DNA of 64,000 nucleotides, taken from assembly GCF_001506075.1 (NCBI RefSeq), contig NZ_KQ947475.1:124001-188000 (forward strand), read 5' to 3'. The notes beneath the pieces were generated by a model. The model did not search any database and was not told the origin of the DNA. It saw only the letters and a program-made list of their open reading frames with translations. This document shows, piece by piece, positions 17,676 to 26,680 of the stretch. The position numbers were made by a program, and so were the translations under genes. Each line of letters begins with the position of its first letter. The first letter of the stretch is position 1. This DNA comes from Vibrio sp. MEBiC08052. Its GTDB lineage: Bacteria; Pseudomonadota; Gammaproteobacteria; Enterobacterales; Vibrionaceae.

Positions 17676-18629
17676 GTGAAAGTTTTAGTTACTGGTAGTT
17701 CTGGTTTTGTTGGAAGACGCGTCACACAAATGGCCCGTACTCAAGGCTGGGATGTTTTGACACATGGCAGAAGTGCAGTCGATCATACTCGGCAACCATC
17801 CATTGTTTGTTCACTTGAACCTGATACCGATTGGACTCCGGTTCTTGATGGCATTGATTGTGTCGTGCACTGTGCAGCCAGAGTACATCAAATGGACGAA
17901 TCTCCGGAAGAAGCGCAATATGCTTATCAAGATGCGAATGTGCTTGGTACGCTCAATTTGGCGCGTCAAGCTGCACAAGCTGGTGTGAAACGATTTATTT
18001 TTGTCAGCTCAATTAAGGTCAACGGTGAATGGACAAAAGCAGGACAACCTTTTTTGCCGACATTGGATACACAACCAGAAGACCCTTACGGTATCAGCAA
18101 ATATCAGGCAGAGGTAGGATTATGGCAGTTAGTCGATGAAACAGGACTGGAAGTGGTCGTGATTCGCCCGCCACTGGTTTACGGGCCGGGAGTTAAAGCG
18201 AATTTTTTGTCGATGATGAACTGGGTTTATCGGGCTCTCCCGCTACCATTCGGGGCGATTCCGGCAAAGAGAAGTCTGGTCTACCTCGATAATCTGGCTG
18301 ATCTCATCATCACGTGTTGTACCCATCCGGTTGCTGCGGGGAACACGTTTCTTGTTTCCGATGATCATGATATCTCAATTTCCCAGCTCTTATGCCTTTT
18401 AGCGGCGGTCATGAATGTACCGTCTCGTTTGATACCAATCCCACCTCGGCTACTATTATGGGGACTATCATTGCTGGGGAAGCGAGCGGTTGGTCAACGG
18501 TTATGTTATCCTCTACAACTCGATATTCGTGCAACAAAAGAGAAGTTAGGTTGGATCCCGCCAGTCTCTCTGGAGGCGGGGCTCAGACAAACGGTTCGGG
18601 CATATCAACAGCAGAAAGAGCAACAATGA
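17676..18629 (+). CDS. NAD-dependent sugar epimerase/reductase (WbpV-like)
   Basis: 317-residue extended SDR. VTGSSGFVGRRV binds the dinucleotide, followed by VHCAARVHQMDE, FVSSIKVNGE and catalytic YGISKYQAE. VIRPPLVYGPGVKANF and the KRSLVYLDNLADLI region match the reductases/epimerases that act on UDP-4-keto-6-deoxy-HexNAc. The start is GTG 17676 behind a TAGGG ribosome-binding site. It overlaps the sugar transferase by four bases (ATGA). Together with the divergent WbpM-like enzyme it probably makes UDP-QuiNAc or UDP-FucNAc. Which of the two cannot be read from sequence. Confidence 0.85.
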   Translation: MKVLVTGSSGFVGRRVTQMARTQGWDVLTHGRSAVDHTRQPSIVCSLEPDTDWTPVLDGIDCVVHCAARVHQMDESPEEAQYAYQDANVLGTLNLARQAAQAGVKRFIFVSSIKVNGEWTKAGQPFLPTLDTQPEDPYGISKYQAEVGLWQLVDETGLEVVVIRPPLVYGPGVKANFLSMMNWVYRALPLPFGAIPAKRSLVYLDNLADLIITCCTHPVAAGNTFLVSDDHDISISQLLCLLAAVMNVPSRLIPIPPRLLLWGLSLLGKRAVGQRLCYPLQLDIRATKEKLGWIPPVSLEAGLRQTVRAYQQQKEQQ

Positions 18630-19171
18630 TTAGATTACTGGATTTTGTTTTTGCATTACTGGGGCTCATGGTTTTGTGGCCGGTGATGTTATGTATTTGT
18701 ATTTTTGGATATTTTGATACAAAGAGCCCTATTTTTACCCAAACCCGGGTTGGTAGGCAGCAAAAGCCATTTACTTTGATTAAGTTCAGAACGATGCCGC
18801 CAAATACTCAGTCTGTCGCGACACATCTGGTTGGGGCGACTTCTGTGACAAAGTTGGGGGCATTTTTAAGGAAAACCAAAATCGACGAGTTACCGCAACT
18901 TATCAATGTACTGAAAGGTGAGATGAGTTTAGTCGGCCCGAGACCGTGTTTGTTTAACCAGACACAGTTGATAGAAGCAAGAGAAAATCGTGGTGTTTTT
19001 AACGTTCTTCCCGGGATTACCGGATTAGCGCAGGTGAACGAAGTTGACATGTCCACGCCCGAATTGGTTGCTGAATTGGATCAGAAAATGATTCAGACCA
19101 TGAGCATCAGGAACTACTTCTTATACATTATCCAGACAGTTTCTGGCAAAGGAAGCGGGGATAGGGTCTGA
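18626..19171 (+). CDS. Short initiating sugar phosphotransferase (PglC/WbpL-like)
   Basis: 181 residues from ATG 18626, which overlaps the stop of the preceding gene. A longer frame from 18392 is a shadow inside the reductase gene. One N-terminal re-entrant membrane helix is followed by the bacterial sugar transferase domain: TRVGRQQKPFTLIKFRTMP, KTKIDELPQLINVLKGEMS, VGPRPCL and LPGITGLAQV. This small class transfers HexNAc-1-phosphate to undecaprenyl phosphate. It is the first of two initiating transferases in the window. Inner membrane. Confidence 0.9.
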   Translation: MIRLLDFVFALLGLMVLWPVMLCICIFGYFDTKSPIFTQTRVGRQQKPFTLIKFRTMPPNTQSVATHLVGATSVTKLGAFLRKTKIDELPQLINVLKGEMSLVGPRPCLFNQTQLIEARENRGVFNVLPGITGLAQVNEVDMSTPELVAELDQKMIQTMSIRNYFLYIIQTVSGKGSGDRV

Positions 19172-19239
19172 GGACCTATCCTGTTGGAGTGGGGGAACTG
19201 CTTCCCGTGATAACACGCTTCAGCGACAGTGTTATGTCG

Positions 19240-20208
19240 CTACAATGACTGATAATACTGGGTCAGGGCATCAATAAAGTAAGCTTTCTGGTCACAGGGC
19301 AGGGCATTGATACCGGCCGCAGCTTTTCGCCCGCCACCTGTTGCAAATAGACTACACACTTCATCGGCACCGGTACGATTGTTTAACGGTGCCCGGACAC
19401 TGACCGTATAATCCTGCTGATTTTCATTGAGTGTTAACACCGCATGAGCCTGTTCGGGGGACTGATTGGCCAGTTCATTGCCGAACACCCCACTGATTCG
19501 TCTTGCCCAGGCCGCTCCGGGAAGTTCAAAAATTCGACATGATGGATTTTCAGTCAAAGGGTTGATACGCGTGACTTGAGTATAGTCATCCGCATAGCCT
19601 TGCTGTAATTGATAGTAGGGAGAGTCCGGGTCTTCCCGAAGCATGAATGGGTTAGGGTAAATGAGCAGTTGTTGAAACAGTTTTGCTGGTGGAATATGAA
19701 GATCATCAAGGGTCGCACCATAGCCGTTGTAGTTGATCAAGGTGCCGAGTTCACAAAGAAAGTCGGTATCTTCCTGGGATAACCCCGCATGATTTGCGAG
19801 CGATTGAGCCCGTTGATAGAGATTGTCGCCAAAAGCCCCTGCAATTGCCCAGTGAATAAATTCGCCTTTGAGTTTTTGATTAATCAGCAGGCTGGTACAA
19901 GTTTCTGCATCTAAATTGATTAGCGTTTCCAGATAGTCCGAACTTGGAATCGTACCGCTCTGGTGGTGGTCACAGTAGAAAACGGGAATGCGTTGCGTGA
20001 GGAGTCGCTGTAATGGCTCCATGTTCTTCATCATTGAGATATCAAGCACGGTCACCGACGTTGCATCACCAAGCTTGATGACTTGATCCAATAGTTTGAT
20101 ATCCCTCTTTACGCCAGTAATCAACTGATGTGACTTTGGTGTACTCAGACGCAATTGCAGCAACGCAATAATACCATCAGCATCACCGTTGAATACGTCA
20201 TAGTGCAT
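19240..20208 (-). CDS. DHH-family phosphoesterase-like protein
   Basis: 322 residues. FNGDADGIIALLQL and DISMMKN and YCDHHQSG are the metal-binding motifs of the DHH superfamily. The C-terminal GGGRKAAAGINALP is the DHHA1 glycine-rich signature. Relatives are nucleotide or oligonucleotide phosphodiesterases, but I cannot assign a substrate. It sits at the border between the first sugar locus and the gfc genes, reads toward the sugar transferase, and is probably a border gene rather than a sugar enzyme. No signal peptide. Confidence 0.8.
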   Translation of the reverse strand: MHYDVFNGDADGIIALLQLRLSTPKSHQLITGVKRDIKLLDQVIKLGDATSVTVLDISMMKNMEPLQRLLTQRIPVFYCDHHQSGTIPSSDYLETLINLDAETCTSLLINQKLKGEFIHWAIAGAFGDNLYQRAQSLANHAGLSQEDTDFLCELGTLINYNGYGATLDDLHIPPAKLFQQLLIYPNPFMLREDPDSPYYQLQQGYADDYTQVTRINPLTENPSCRIFELPGAAWARRISGVFGNELANQSPEQAHAVLTLNENQQDYTVSVRAPLNNRTGADEVCSLFATGGGRKAAAGINALPCDQKAYFIDALTQYYQSL

Positions 20209-20291
20209 TCCGTTTTTCTCCTCTGCTACAGTATATGAGATGCATGATACTTACCTCGTATGAACGAGATAAGTATCATAATGCATTGTGT

Positions 20292-22502
20292 TTATTCTGT
20301 AATTGATTTTGTAAACCAAGGTGAGCGAGCATCGGTCATGTTGTAAAGCTCGTATTGCCGATTGAGTTTTTGTCCCCCGTCCCGCATCAGTGGCAACCAA
20401 GAAATATTGGCACGATGGACACTTGGCTTAATCGTCATTAGGTCGAGCGGAATTGAAATATAGACGCCTTTGGTAAAGCTCCCTTCACCATACTCTGACG
20501 CTGATAGATTGGTTTTCGCGGCAAATACACCGGCGATGACACCACTATCAAACTGTTTTGAGAAATCAACCGTGACCCCTTTATCTTCGGTGAGGTATTG
20601 ACCCGCGCTGATCTTGAGCAAGGTATTATTGAAGAGCGACCAAAATTTCGGTTGCCAGTAAAGTGTTGCGTGGCCGGTAAACGTCCCCGTTTGAACACGG
20701 TAGTAACGGGCGGTTTGTGGATCAAAGTGTCTTTCGTCTTTATAAAGACCCAACACACTATCCGGATCGCGCTGTTTGACATAATTTCCGTCGATACCGA
20801 AAGCCCAGTTCTGATTAAGCGGACGATAGATGATTTCACCACCGGCTCCGGCAAACATGGATTCCAGATAACCGCCATATGCTTGTCCGTAGACGTTGTC
20901 TCCGTAATGATCAAGGTACGTGAGTTGAAGGCTGTCCATACGGAAGGTGTGATCATAATATTGGCGTGCCAGCGTCCTGACCCTTTTTAAATCAGTCCCA
21001 TCGGGTGGCACGGTATACTTATATTTATCATAGTTATCCGTGATGTTGCCGTATAAGCTGCTGGAGAGGATAAAATGCTGTCCCATCCGATAGCTACTAT
21101 TGGCTTTTACCCCGATGGCATAGAGGTAGAAATTTTCCGACCCCCCGAAAGATTGTTGTAAGGCTGGGGTGAGACCAAACTGCCAGTTTTTGGAACTTTG
21201 GGCCTTCATTTCCCCGGAGATCACAGAGGGTTCACCTGTTGTTTTGGCATCATCGAAATCAGCTCCGGGATAATCGTTTTTAACGACGCGCTCAAACGCA
21301 TAAGCGTTGATCTGTGTTTCGGTGAGAGGTTGCCCATTCGCGGTCTCAACAATCTTATAGGTATCGGCATCCAGACCACTGTTGGTGATCAGTAATGCGG
21401 CACGTTCTTCAGCTTCTTTTTTATTCCGATATTTTTGTTGAGTTCCGGTTAGCGTCACGGTTTTGCTCTTTTGATCTTGTCGGAATGATACCTGTTGATA
21501 CCCAGCGATTTTTTGCACATCAGTTACGAGTTGTTGCCATTCGTCTTCTGAGAGCGTGTTTTTCTTGGGCTGCGGATGGTACTCCGGACGGGGTTCATCA
21601 ATCCAGACTGGTCTCAGTGTCGCAAGGTTAGTATTGAGTGAAATACCCGCAGTAAAAGTATTGCCGCGTTCATAGCTCAGCCTTAAACGAGCCCAATCCG
21701 TTAATGAATACACCAGACCGACGTTCCAAGGTGTAGACACATTCATGGTTTGCTTGCCCTGAGTGACGGGGAAATCACTTCGATAGTCATTCCCATCATA
21801 TTCCAGTTTTAAAACCAGTGGTTCGAATGGTGTCTGATACTCGATCCCGCCATAGACTGAAGCACATCCGGTAAACATACTCCCGAGAGAAATACTACCG
21901 GTTGTGGCCTGATAGCCAGTACTTCTGCCACAATCGGTAGAAGTTCGGTGATCACCGGAGAGGTTACCTCGGTTACCGATATATCCCCAACCGATACCAA
22001 GGGTAAAATCGAGTGGGCCGAACTGTTTGTTGGCCGCGATAAACTCCCCATCGAATAGTCCCGTACCGCCAATATCTCGGAATCCGACAGAAATTTGGGG
22101 AAGCCAAAAACCTTCATCTACAAGGCTCAGTTTCACATCGGCCGATTTGTCGGTATATTTTGTGTCGCCGCTAAAAGAGGCATCGTTGCTATAAAGCAAA
22201 TCATGGATCTGGGTGTAGCGGATGGTTGTTTCCAGCCAAGGGAATAACTGTAGAGACAGTGAATAGTTAATATAGTCATCATTATTGGTGGCATTCAGTT
22301 CAAATGCCCCTTCCGACATCATTCTGCCACTCGGCATCTGGATTAATCCGACACCACCGAAATCGGATTGAGAGTGAGTCAGTGACGGAGGGCTAAACTC
22401 GTCTGAATAGGCGTTTAGCGATATCAGGCCAAAAACTATCATTGCAATCGTCATGGATGCATAGGTTGGCCCGTTTAAAGAACCGGATAAATGTTTCATC
22501 AT
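20292..22502 (-). CDS. gfcD: YjbH/GfcD-family outer-membrane polysaccharide protein
   Basis: 736 residues with an N-terminal export signal ending near ISLNAYS. GGVGLIQMPSGRMMSEGAFE is the family signature, and aromatic beta-strands throughout are typical of a porin-like barrel. YjbH/GfcD/WbfB proteins act in secretion or anchoring of group 4 capsule and related exopolysaccharides, with GfcB and GfcC. It overlaps the gfcC stop by four bases. Last gene of the minus-strand operon gfcABCD. Outer membrane location is known for the family and fits the sequence. Confidence 0.9.
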   Translation of the reverse strand: MMKHLSGSLNGPTYASMTIAMIVFGLISLNAYSDEFSPPSLTHSQSDFGGVGLIQMPSGRMMSEGAFELNATNNDDYINYSLSLQLFPWLETTIRYTQIHDLLYSNDASFSGDTKYTDKSADVKLSLVDEGFWLPQISVGFRDIGGTGLFDGEFIAANKQFGPLDFTLGIGWGYIGNRGNLSGDHRTSTDCGRSTGYQATTGSISLGSMFTGCASVYGGIEYQTPFEPLVLKLEYDGNDYRSDFPVTQGKQTMNVSTPWNVGLVYSLTDWARLRLSYERGNTFTAGISLNTNLATLRPVWIDEPRPEYHPQPKKNTLSEDEWQQLVTDVQKIAGYQQVSFRQDQKSKTVTLTGTQQKYRNKKEAEERAALLITNSGLDADTYKIVETANGQPLTETQINAYAFERVVKNDYPGADFDDAKTTGEPSVISGEMKAQSSKNWQFGLTPALQQSFGGSENFYLYAIGVKANSSYRMGQHFILSSSLYGNITDNYDKYKYTVPPDGTDLKRVRTLARQYYDHTFRMDSLQLTYLDHYGDNVYGQAYGGYLESMFAGAGGEIIYRPLNQNWAFGIDGNYVKQRDPDSVLGLYKDERHFDPQTARYYRVQTGTFTGHATLYWQPKFWSLFNNTLLKISAGQYLTEDKGVTVDFSKQFDSGVIAGVFAAKTNLSASEYGEGSFTKGVYISIPLDLMTIKPSVHRANISWLPLMRDGGQKLNRQYELYNMTDARSPWFTKSITE

Positions 22503-23284
22503 GGCAATCTGTTTCTTAGTAGCTCGACAACAAGGTTGTTAGGATTCTGGAGGCGATCATTTGGGTAAATGATAGGAAGTTCTTCAACCGGAAGAGGGAC
22601 ATAAATAATCGCCCCCGGGGCGATTTCTGAAAAAGAGTGGTTCCAGTAGCCTGTCTGATGTTCTTCGACTTTGCCATCGGGTTGGATCACCATGACTTTC
22701 GAAATGGTCTTGTCAAACAGCCCGGCAGTTTGCACATAGCTTCCTGCATCCAAACGAGGTTGCCAGGTTTGTTTTCCCGGAGCGGTTACCCCACCTAAAA
22801 CCAGTACATTTTTAGGCGTGTATCTTAGGGTCATGAGCCAGTTGCCGGTCAGTTTAGGATTCAATGGTAGACTGAGGCGAGTGACATCAGGATCAATGGT
22901 TTGGAAAATTCGCTTCGCGTAGTGTAAGGATTCGAGTGAATTTCTGAGTTGTGACCAATAGAACCAAGAACCATGATAGCGTTTGCTGGCGATCGATTGC
23001 TGCTTAACGATGACACCAAGGACTTGTTGTTTCAACTTTAATTCGATGTTGATGTCATATAGTCCGGATACAAACCAGTCGATCATCCGCCAATCAGCCC
23101 CTGCTTTATCCATCGCTTGTAACACAACCTCATCAAGACGAGGTCGATCATTGTAGGTCAGATGTACTGGTGACGACGATTCAAAATGAATTTCAACATT
23201 AGTCGATGACGCGGCAAATGAAACGGATGCCAGTCCGGTACTGATGCATAGGGTTAAATAAAAGATGATTTTCCATGGCTTCAT
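22499..23284 (-). CDS. gfcC: GfcC-family periplasmic capsule protein
   Basis: 261 residues with a signal peptide cut near SVSFA/ASS. The body matches GfcC/YjbG: an SLBB-like first part (LDEVVLQAMDKAGADW), VLVLGGVTAPGKQTW in the middle and a C-terminal PGAIIYVPLP. It takes part in polysaccharide export from the periplasm. The start overlaps the gfcB stop by four bases and the stop overlaps the gfcD start by four, so the three are translated in series. Confidence 0.88.
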   Translation of the reverse strand: MKPWKIIFYLTLCISTGLASVSFAASSTNVEIHFESSSPVHLTYNDRPRLDEVVLQAMDKAGADWRMIDWFVSGLYDINIELKLKQQVLGVIVKQQSIASKRYHGSWFYWSQLRNSLESLHYAKRIFQTIDPDVTRLSLPLNPKLTGNWLMTLRYTPKNVLVLGGVTAPGKQTWQPRLDAGSYVQTAGLFDKTISKVMVIQPDGKVEEHQTGYWNHSFSEIAPGAIIYVPLPVEELPIIYPNDRLQNPNNLVVELLRNRLP

Positions 23285-23988
23285 CCGCGATTGTCTCCCA
23301 CATAACGCTTGCCGAGAGAAAGGGTTAGTTTTTCTGAACCCGGAAAAATGTACTGCTCACTTGCAATCACCTCACCCGATTGGGGGCTGATCCAATAGTT
23401 GTTTTGATATTGTTGTTTTATCTGGGGAATCTCGACCTGTTCAACAACGTGAAGCAGGGCTTGAGTACCATTGGGCAATTGCTTCTCTTCTGTCTCTTTA
23501 ACGGTAAATGTAGATAGTGCCTGATAACTGGAGTGATATCCCGGAGACCAAGTCATTTTGTATTTCCAAGTGTGAGGGGTTGTGTCTTTCTGGAGTCCCA
23601 GCACCAGAGGATCAATATTTGCTGACTCAAGGTGAATGAGATTGCCCTCTTTTAAATTGACGGTTTTAATCACCCGACCTGCTTGTGTCACCAACATCTC
23701 TCGGTTCGCTGACAGCCACTTTAAATTGGCCGGATGCTCTGGTGAATTGGTTGGTTCGGCCCATGTGAGTATCATCAGGGCTAATGGGTTTTCTCCCATC
23801 CTGACATATAAACTTGCGTAAGGCAGCTCCTCAACTTGGTCTGGTGAAATGGCATGATTATCCGGTCCCCAGAAAGCTGACTGAATCGTCTCAGACAAGT
23901 CTTTCGCATTTTGAGAGCATCCGCCAAGTAAGAGTAATGGTATGAAAAATAAGTAACAATAATGAGAAAAACGAAAAAAATTTGTCAT
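23281..23988 (-). CDS. gfcB: GfcB-family lipoprotein
   Basis: About 235 residues from ATG 23988. This start puts the lipoprotein signal at the N-terminus: MTNFFRFSHYCYLFFIPLLL, then LGGC as lipobox. A TTG at 24018 would add ten residues in front of the signal and is less likely. DUF2886-type body with WGPD and a long beta-rich part. Family members (GfcB/YjbF) are outer-membrane lipoproteins of capsule secretion. It follows gfcA after a hairpin, so it may be expressed at a lower level than gfcA. Confidence 0.87.
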   Translation of the reverse strand: MTNFFRFSHYCYLFFIPLLLLGGCSQNAKDLSETIQSAFWGPDNHAISPDQVEELPYASLYVRMGENPLALMILTWAEPTNSPEHPANLKWLSANREMLVTQAGRVIKTVNLKEGNLIHLESANIDPLVLGLQKDTTPHTWKYKMTWSPGYHSSYQALSTFTVKETEEKQLPNGTQALLHVVEQVEIPQIKQQYQNNYWISPQSGEVIASEQYIFPGSEKLTLSLGKRYVGDNRG

Positions 23989-24010
23989 AGAGGCATAATT
24001 AAACGAAATA

Positions 24011-24039
24011 AACAACAACCGCCCAAGACGGCTGCTGTT
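24011..24039 (-). terminator. Hairpin between gfcA and gfcB (attenuator)
   Basis: Read on the minus strand, AACAGCAGCCG pairs with CGGTTGTTGTT (11 bp, two G-U pairs) around a 7-base loop, and the far arm runs into a T-rich tract. It begins about 33 bases after the gfcA stop. A partial terminator here would let the small secreted gfcA product be made in excess over gfcBCD. Confidence 0.55.
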
Positions 24040-24072
24040 TTTATTACATTAACAAACAATCAATAACTACTG

Positions 24073-24384
24073 TTACTGAGCTGAAGTCACTGTTGTTGTT
24101 GCAGTGGTGTCATTGGAAGCACTGACCGCGACAGCTGTCGCTGCAACGATCGCTGCAGTTGCTGCTGCAATAGTTGCACTTATTCCACCAACGGCTGCAC
24201 CAGTTGCTGCTGCCACACTACCAGCGGCACCAGCACCTGCACCAGCACCGGCGGCACCTGCGCCGGCGGCACCAGCACCGCCAGTCCCCCCTGCACTACC
24301 GGAAACAACTCCGGTAGCCGGGCCAGCATATGCAATACCACTGAAAGCAAACATTGCCAGTAAAGTAATTGCAGTTTTTTTCAT
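24073..24384 (-). CDS. gfcA: GfcA/YjbE-like Gly/Ala-rich secreted protein
   Basis: 103 residues. A clear signal peptide ends at IAYA/GPATG. The mature part is low complexity: a Gly/Ala repeat (residues about 28-58), then an Ala/Thr/Val-rich hydrophobic stretch and a polar tail. This composition matches YjbE/GfcA, small secreted proteins at the head of yjb/gfc operons whose role is unclear. TAGGAGA lies seven bases before the ATG. A proline-rich frame on the other strand is a mirror of the repeat and not a gene. Confidence 0.82.
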   Translation of the reverse strand: MKKTAITLLAMFAFSGIAYAGPATGVVSGSAGGTGGAGAAGAGAAGAGAGAGAAGSVAAATGAAVGGISATIAAATAAIVAATAVAVSASNDTTATTTVTSAQ

Positions 24385-24930
24385 ATTTATCTCCTAGGAA
24401 ATAACGTTAACATCGATGTTGCTCACAAAATACACAAGAGCTTATTAAACATAATACATTTTTGAAGGTTATGTAAACATGCTGTGTGAAATTATCTACT
24501 TATATTAAGTTGTTATAAAAAATTCATAATTTGTTCTTGTGATATTTTAAAATGCATCGGGTTGTATGTGGTCGTCTTCAGATTAAATTAATTAGGAAAT
24601 TGTTATTAACTCATGTGTTTGTTTTATAAGATTTTCTATTGAATGCATACGTTTGTTGATATCGATGAAATTTACGTTTCAAATTTAATTTTATTCTCGC
24701 ATTAAAATAAATCTAGGTAGATTTTAGATAGATTTATTTTTTTAATTATATTATTGTAATTTTAACCTCATAAAAAATAAGAATTTTTATAATATATTTT
24801 GTGGCGTGGTGTGTGATAAGAGTGAGGTGTGAATTTTATGTCTCAATCGTTTAACTCATCATTTGCCAAATTGGTTGTTCTCTACTAATACTATGAAATA
24901 CAGGTAAAAATATCTGGATGGTTTCGGATA

Positions 24931-24987
24931 ATTCATTGCTTGTTTTTTTATATGGTTGCCCGTTTCTATTGCGTATAAGCAATGAAT
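24931..24987. repeat. 11-bp perfect inverted repeat
   Basis: ATTCATTGCTT (24931-24941) and AAGCAATGAAT (24977-24987) are exact reverse complements separated by 35 bases. They sit about 190 bases before the ops element in the capsule operon leader. They could be a pair of operator half-sites or the base of an RNA stem. Nothing identifies the factor. Confidence 0.5.
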
Positions 24988-25178
24988 AACATTAATGTGT
25001 GTAGCATATCGATATTTATAGGCTATTCTTTTTCTAGAAAATTTTTAATGTTGATTTAGTTCGAATAAAAATAGAACGGGTATACAGCATATTTTTGAGA
25101 GCCTGATAAAGACATGTTTTGATCATGTTTACTTGCGATAAGCGAGTATTTGTTTTGAGTACAAGGATGAGCTCTTAG

Positions 25179-25217
25179 GCATGCTTTCTGGGAAGCCGAC
25201 CCAAGGGCGGTAGCGTG
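25179..25217 (+). promoter_or_regulatory. JUMPstart / ops element (RfaH recruitment)
   Basis: GGCGGTAGCGTG at 25206-25217 is an exact match to the core ops sequence, and the upstream part (AAGCC, then AGGG) follows the 39-base JUMPstart pattern. It lies 45 bases before the Wzi start and faces rightward. In enterobacteria and vibrios this element pauses RNA polymerase and loads RfaH, allowing read-through of long polysaccharide operons. It predicts RfaH control of the 20-kb run from wzi to the WbaP-like gene. Confidence 0.9.
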
Positions 25218-25261
25218 CTTGAACGAAATATCTCTTCTAGTTATCATCTGTTTATTGTGAT

Positions 25262-26650
25262 GTGAGTATAATCTTGTTGGCTAAAAATATAACTCTAAGA
25301 TTTTTTTCATTTTATCTGATTGGTTTACCGTTGCTTTTCTCGTTAAAAAGTGAAGCTGCGCCTTGGTTACCCATGGATGATGCCTATCTTAAGTCTGATC
25401 TACAGATGCTGGCGGATGCCGGTCTTATCTCTGTACCTATCAATTCTTATCCAATACGCTGGTCTCGCCTCGATACCGATCTACAGCTAATGCAGATGGT
25501 TCAGCTCCCTCCGTCGCTTGAGCAAGCATATCAACATCTCAGTTACGCGTTAAATCAGGATTCTATAAGGAATAGCCGCCGGAAGCATGTCTCGTTGGGG
25601 TATGCCCGTGCGCCTCGGGACGACAGGAGTTTTGCCGCACCGTTAACTACACACTGGCAGGTGCAATCAAGTTATGAGTTTGTCGAGAGCGCATATGCTT
25701 TCCGTGTTGCTGCAAACTATCAACGTTCGCCAGATAAATTCGGTCATGAAGATACTGACTATGGATTGGATGATAGTTATATTGCCGCCAATTGGGGAAG
25801 CCTGAATGTCACTTTTGGCAGCCTGCAGCATTGGTGGGGACCGGCTTCGATTTACAATCTGGCTTGGGGATACACACGTAGCACTGTGCCCGGTTTGAAT
25901 TTAGCTTATGACGCCTATGACTGGCCAATACTTGGTAGCTGGCATGCTGAAACCTTCTTGGGATTTAATGAAACGCCAAACCGAAATGATAAGCAGTGGT
26001 CAAACCGATTTGAGTTTAGCCCGGTTAACCGTTTGAATATTGGTTTGGTTTATCAGAAGTGGTTTGATAAACCCGACTGGGATGGATATTTGACGGGTGC
26101 AGTTCAACCACAGGATGGTGAGCAAGAGCAATACAGTGCTGATATTCGCCTGAGTCTGCCAGTATTCAATATGGGAGTCCCCGTGACGCAGAGTATTTAT
26201 GCGCAGGGAGCCAGTTTAGTCAATGATCGATCACTGGGTTCTTTGGTCATTGGCTGGCAAAGCCAGTTTGACATCGGTGGACAGTCGCTGCGTTGGGTTG
26301 CCGAGGTGAAGCAGTTAACCGGGGAGGCAAAGCAACAATGGCGAAACATGTTGTCTGATCGCGCGACAATGGTTGGGCAGCATAACTATCAGTCAATCAG
26401 TGGCATGGATGGTGGGGAAGCCAAATCATTGAAACTACTTTGGATCACGCCGGAGAGCTGGGAACTGACATTGCAAGGACAAAGTTATCATCAGACTGAT
26501 GATGACGAAACCCTGAAAAAACTAACGGCTTATGTGCGTTTGCCGTTGGCAAATAGCCGTCTGACATTGGGCTCTGATTTCATGCCTGATACAAAAAATA
26601 ATCAAACCGATAAATGGAATTACTGGGTTAACTGGGACTTTCGTTTTTAA
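25262..26650 (+). CDS. wzi: Wzi-family outer-membrane capsule assembly protein
   Basis: 462 residues from GTG 25262; no clear ribosome-binding site was seen, so the start is uncertain. A hydrophobic signal (SFYLIGLPLLFSLKSEA) is followed by AAPWLPMDDAYLKSDLQMLA, the family N-terminus. Aromatic beta-strands run to a C-terminal WNYWVNWDFRF, a typical outer-membrane barrel end with terminal phenylalanine. GSLQHWWGPASIYNLAWG is the conserved Wzi core. Wzi holds capsule on the cell surface. First gene after the ops element. Confidence 0.88.
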   Translation: MSIILLAKNITLRFFSFYLIGLPLLFSLKSEAAPWLPMDDAYLKSDLQMLADAGLISVPINSYPIRWSRLDTDLQLMQMVQLPPSLEQAYQHLSYALNQDSIRNSRRKHVSLGYARAPRDDRSFAAPLTTHWQVQSSYEFVESAYAFRVAANYQRSPDKFGHEDTDYGLDDSYIAANWGSLNVTFGSLQHWWGPASIYNLAWGYTRSTVPGLNLAYDAYDWPILGSWHAETFLGFNETPNRNDKQWSNRFEFSPVNRLNIGLVYQKWFDKPDWDGYLTGAVQPQDGEQEQYSADIRLSLPVFNMGVPVTQSIYAQGASLVNDRSLGSLVIGWQSQFDIGGQSLRWVAEVKQLTGEAKQQWRNMLSDRATMVGQHNYQSISGMDGGEAKSLKLLWITPESWELTLQGQSYHQTDDDETLKKLTAYVRLPLANSRLTLGSDFMPDTKNNQTDKWNYWVNWDFRF

Positions 26651-26680
26651 TCGAATCACTATCAATTGTTTGGACATTGG

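Larger units (their letters stand above)
24385..25261. promoter_or_regulatory. AT-rich divergent control region between gfcA and wzi
   Basis: 877 bases without a gene. Left of it gfcABCD reads leftward and right of it the capsule operon reads rightward, so it must hold two promoters. It is very AT-rich, with poly-A/T tracts around 24,690-24,800 typical of H-NS-bound DNA (inference). Contained signals are an 11-bp inverted repeat with a 35-base spacer (24931-24987) and an ops/JUMPstart element at 25179-25217. I could not fix -35/-10 boxes with confidence. Confidence 0.7.

Noticed and set aside
18392..18625. Long N-terminal extension of the PglC-like transferase
   Set aside because: It lies inside the reductase gene in another frame; the ATGA overlap at 18626 gives the standard small-transferase length.
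20438..20956. 172-codon frame inside gfcD
   Set aside because: Same-strand shadow in another frame of a well-supported outer-membrane protein gene; no family features.
24104..24397. Proline/alanine-rich open frame opposite gfcA
   Set aside because: It is the reverse reading of the Gly/Ala repeat, has no ribosome-binding site, and gfcA has a signal peptide and good start.
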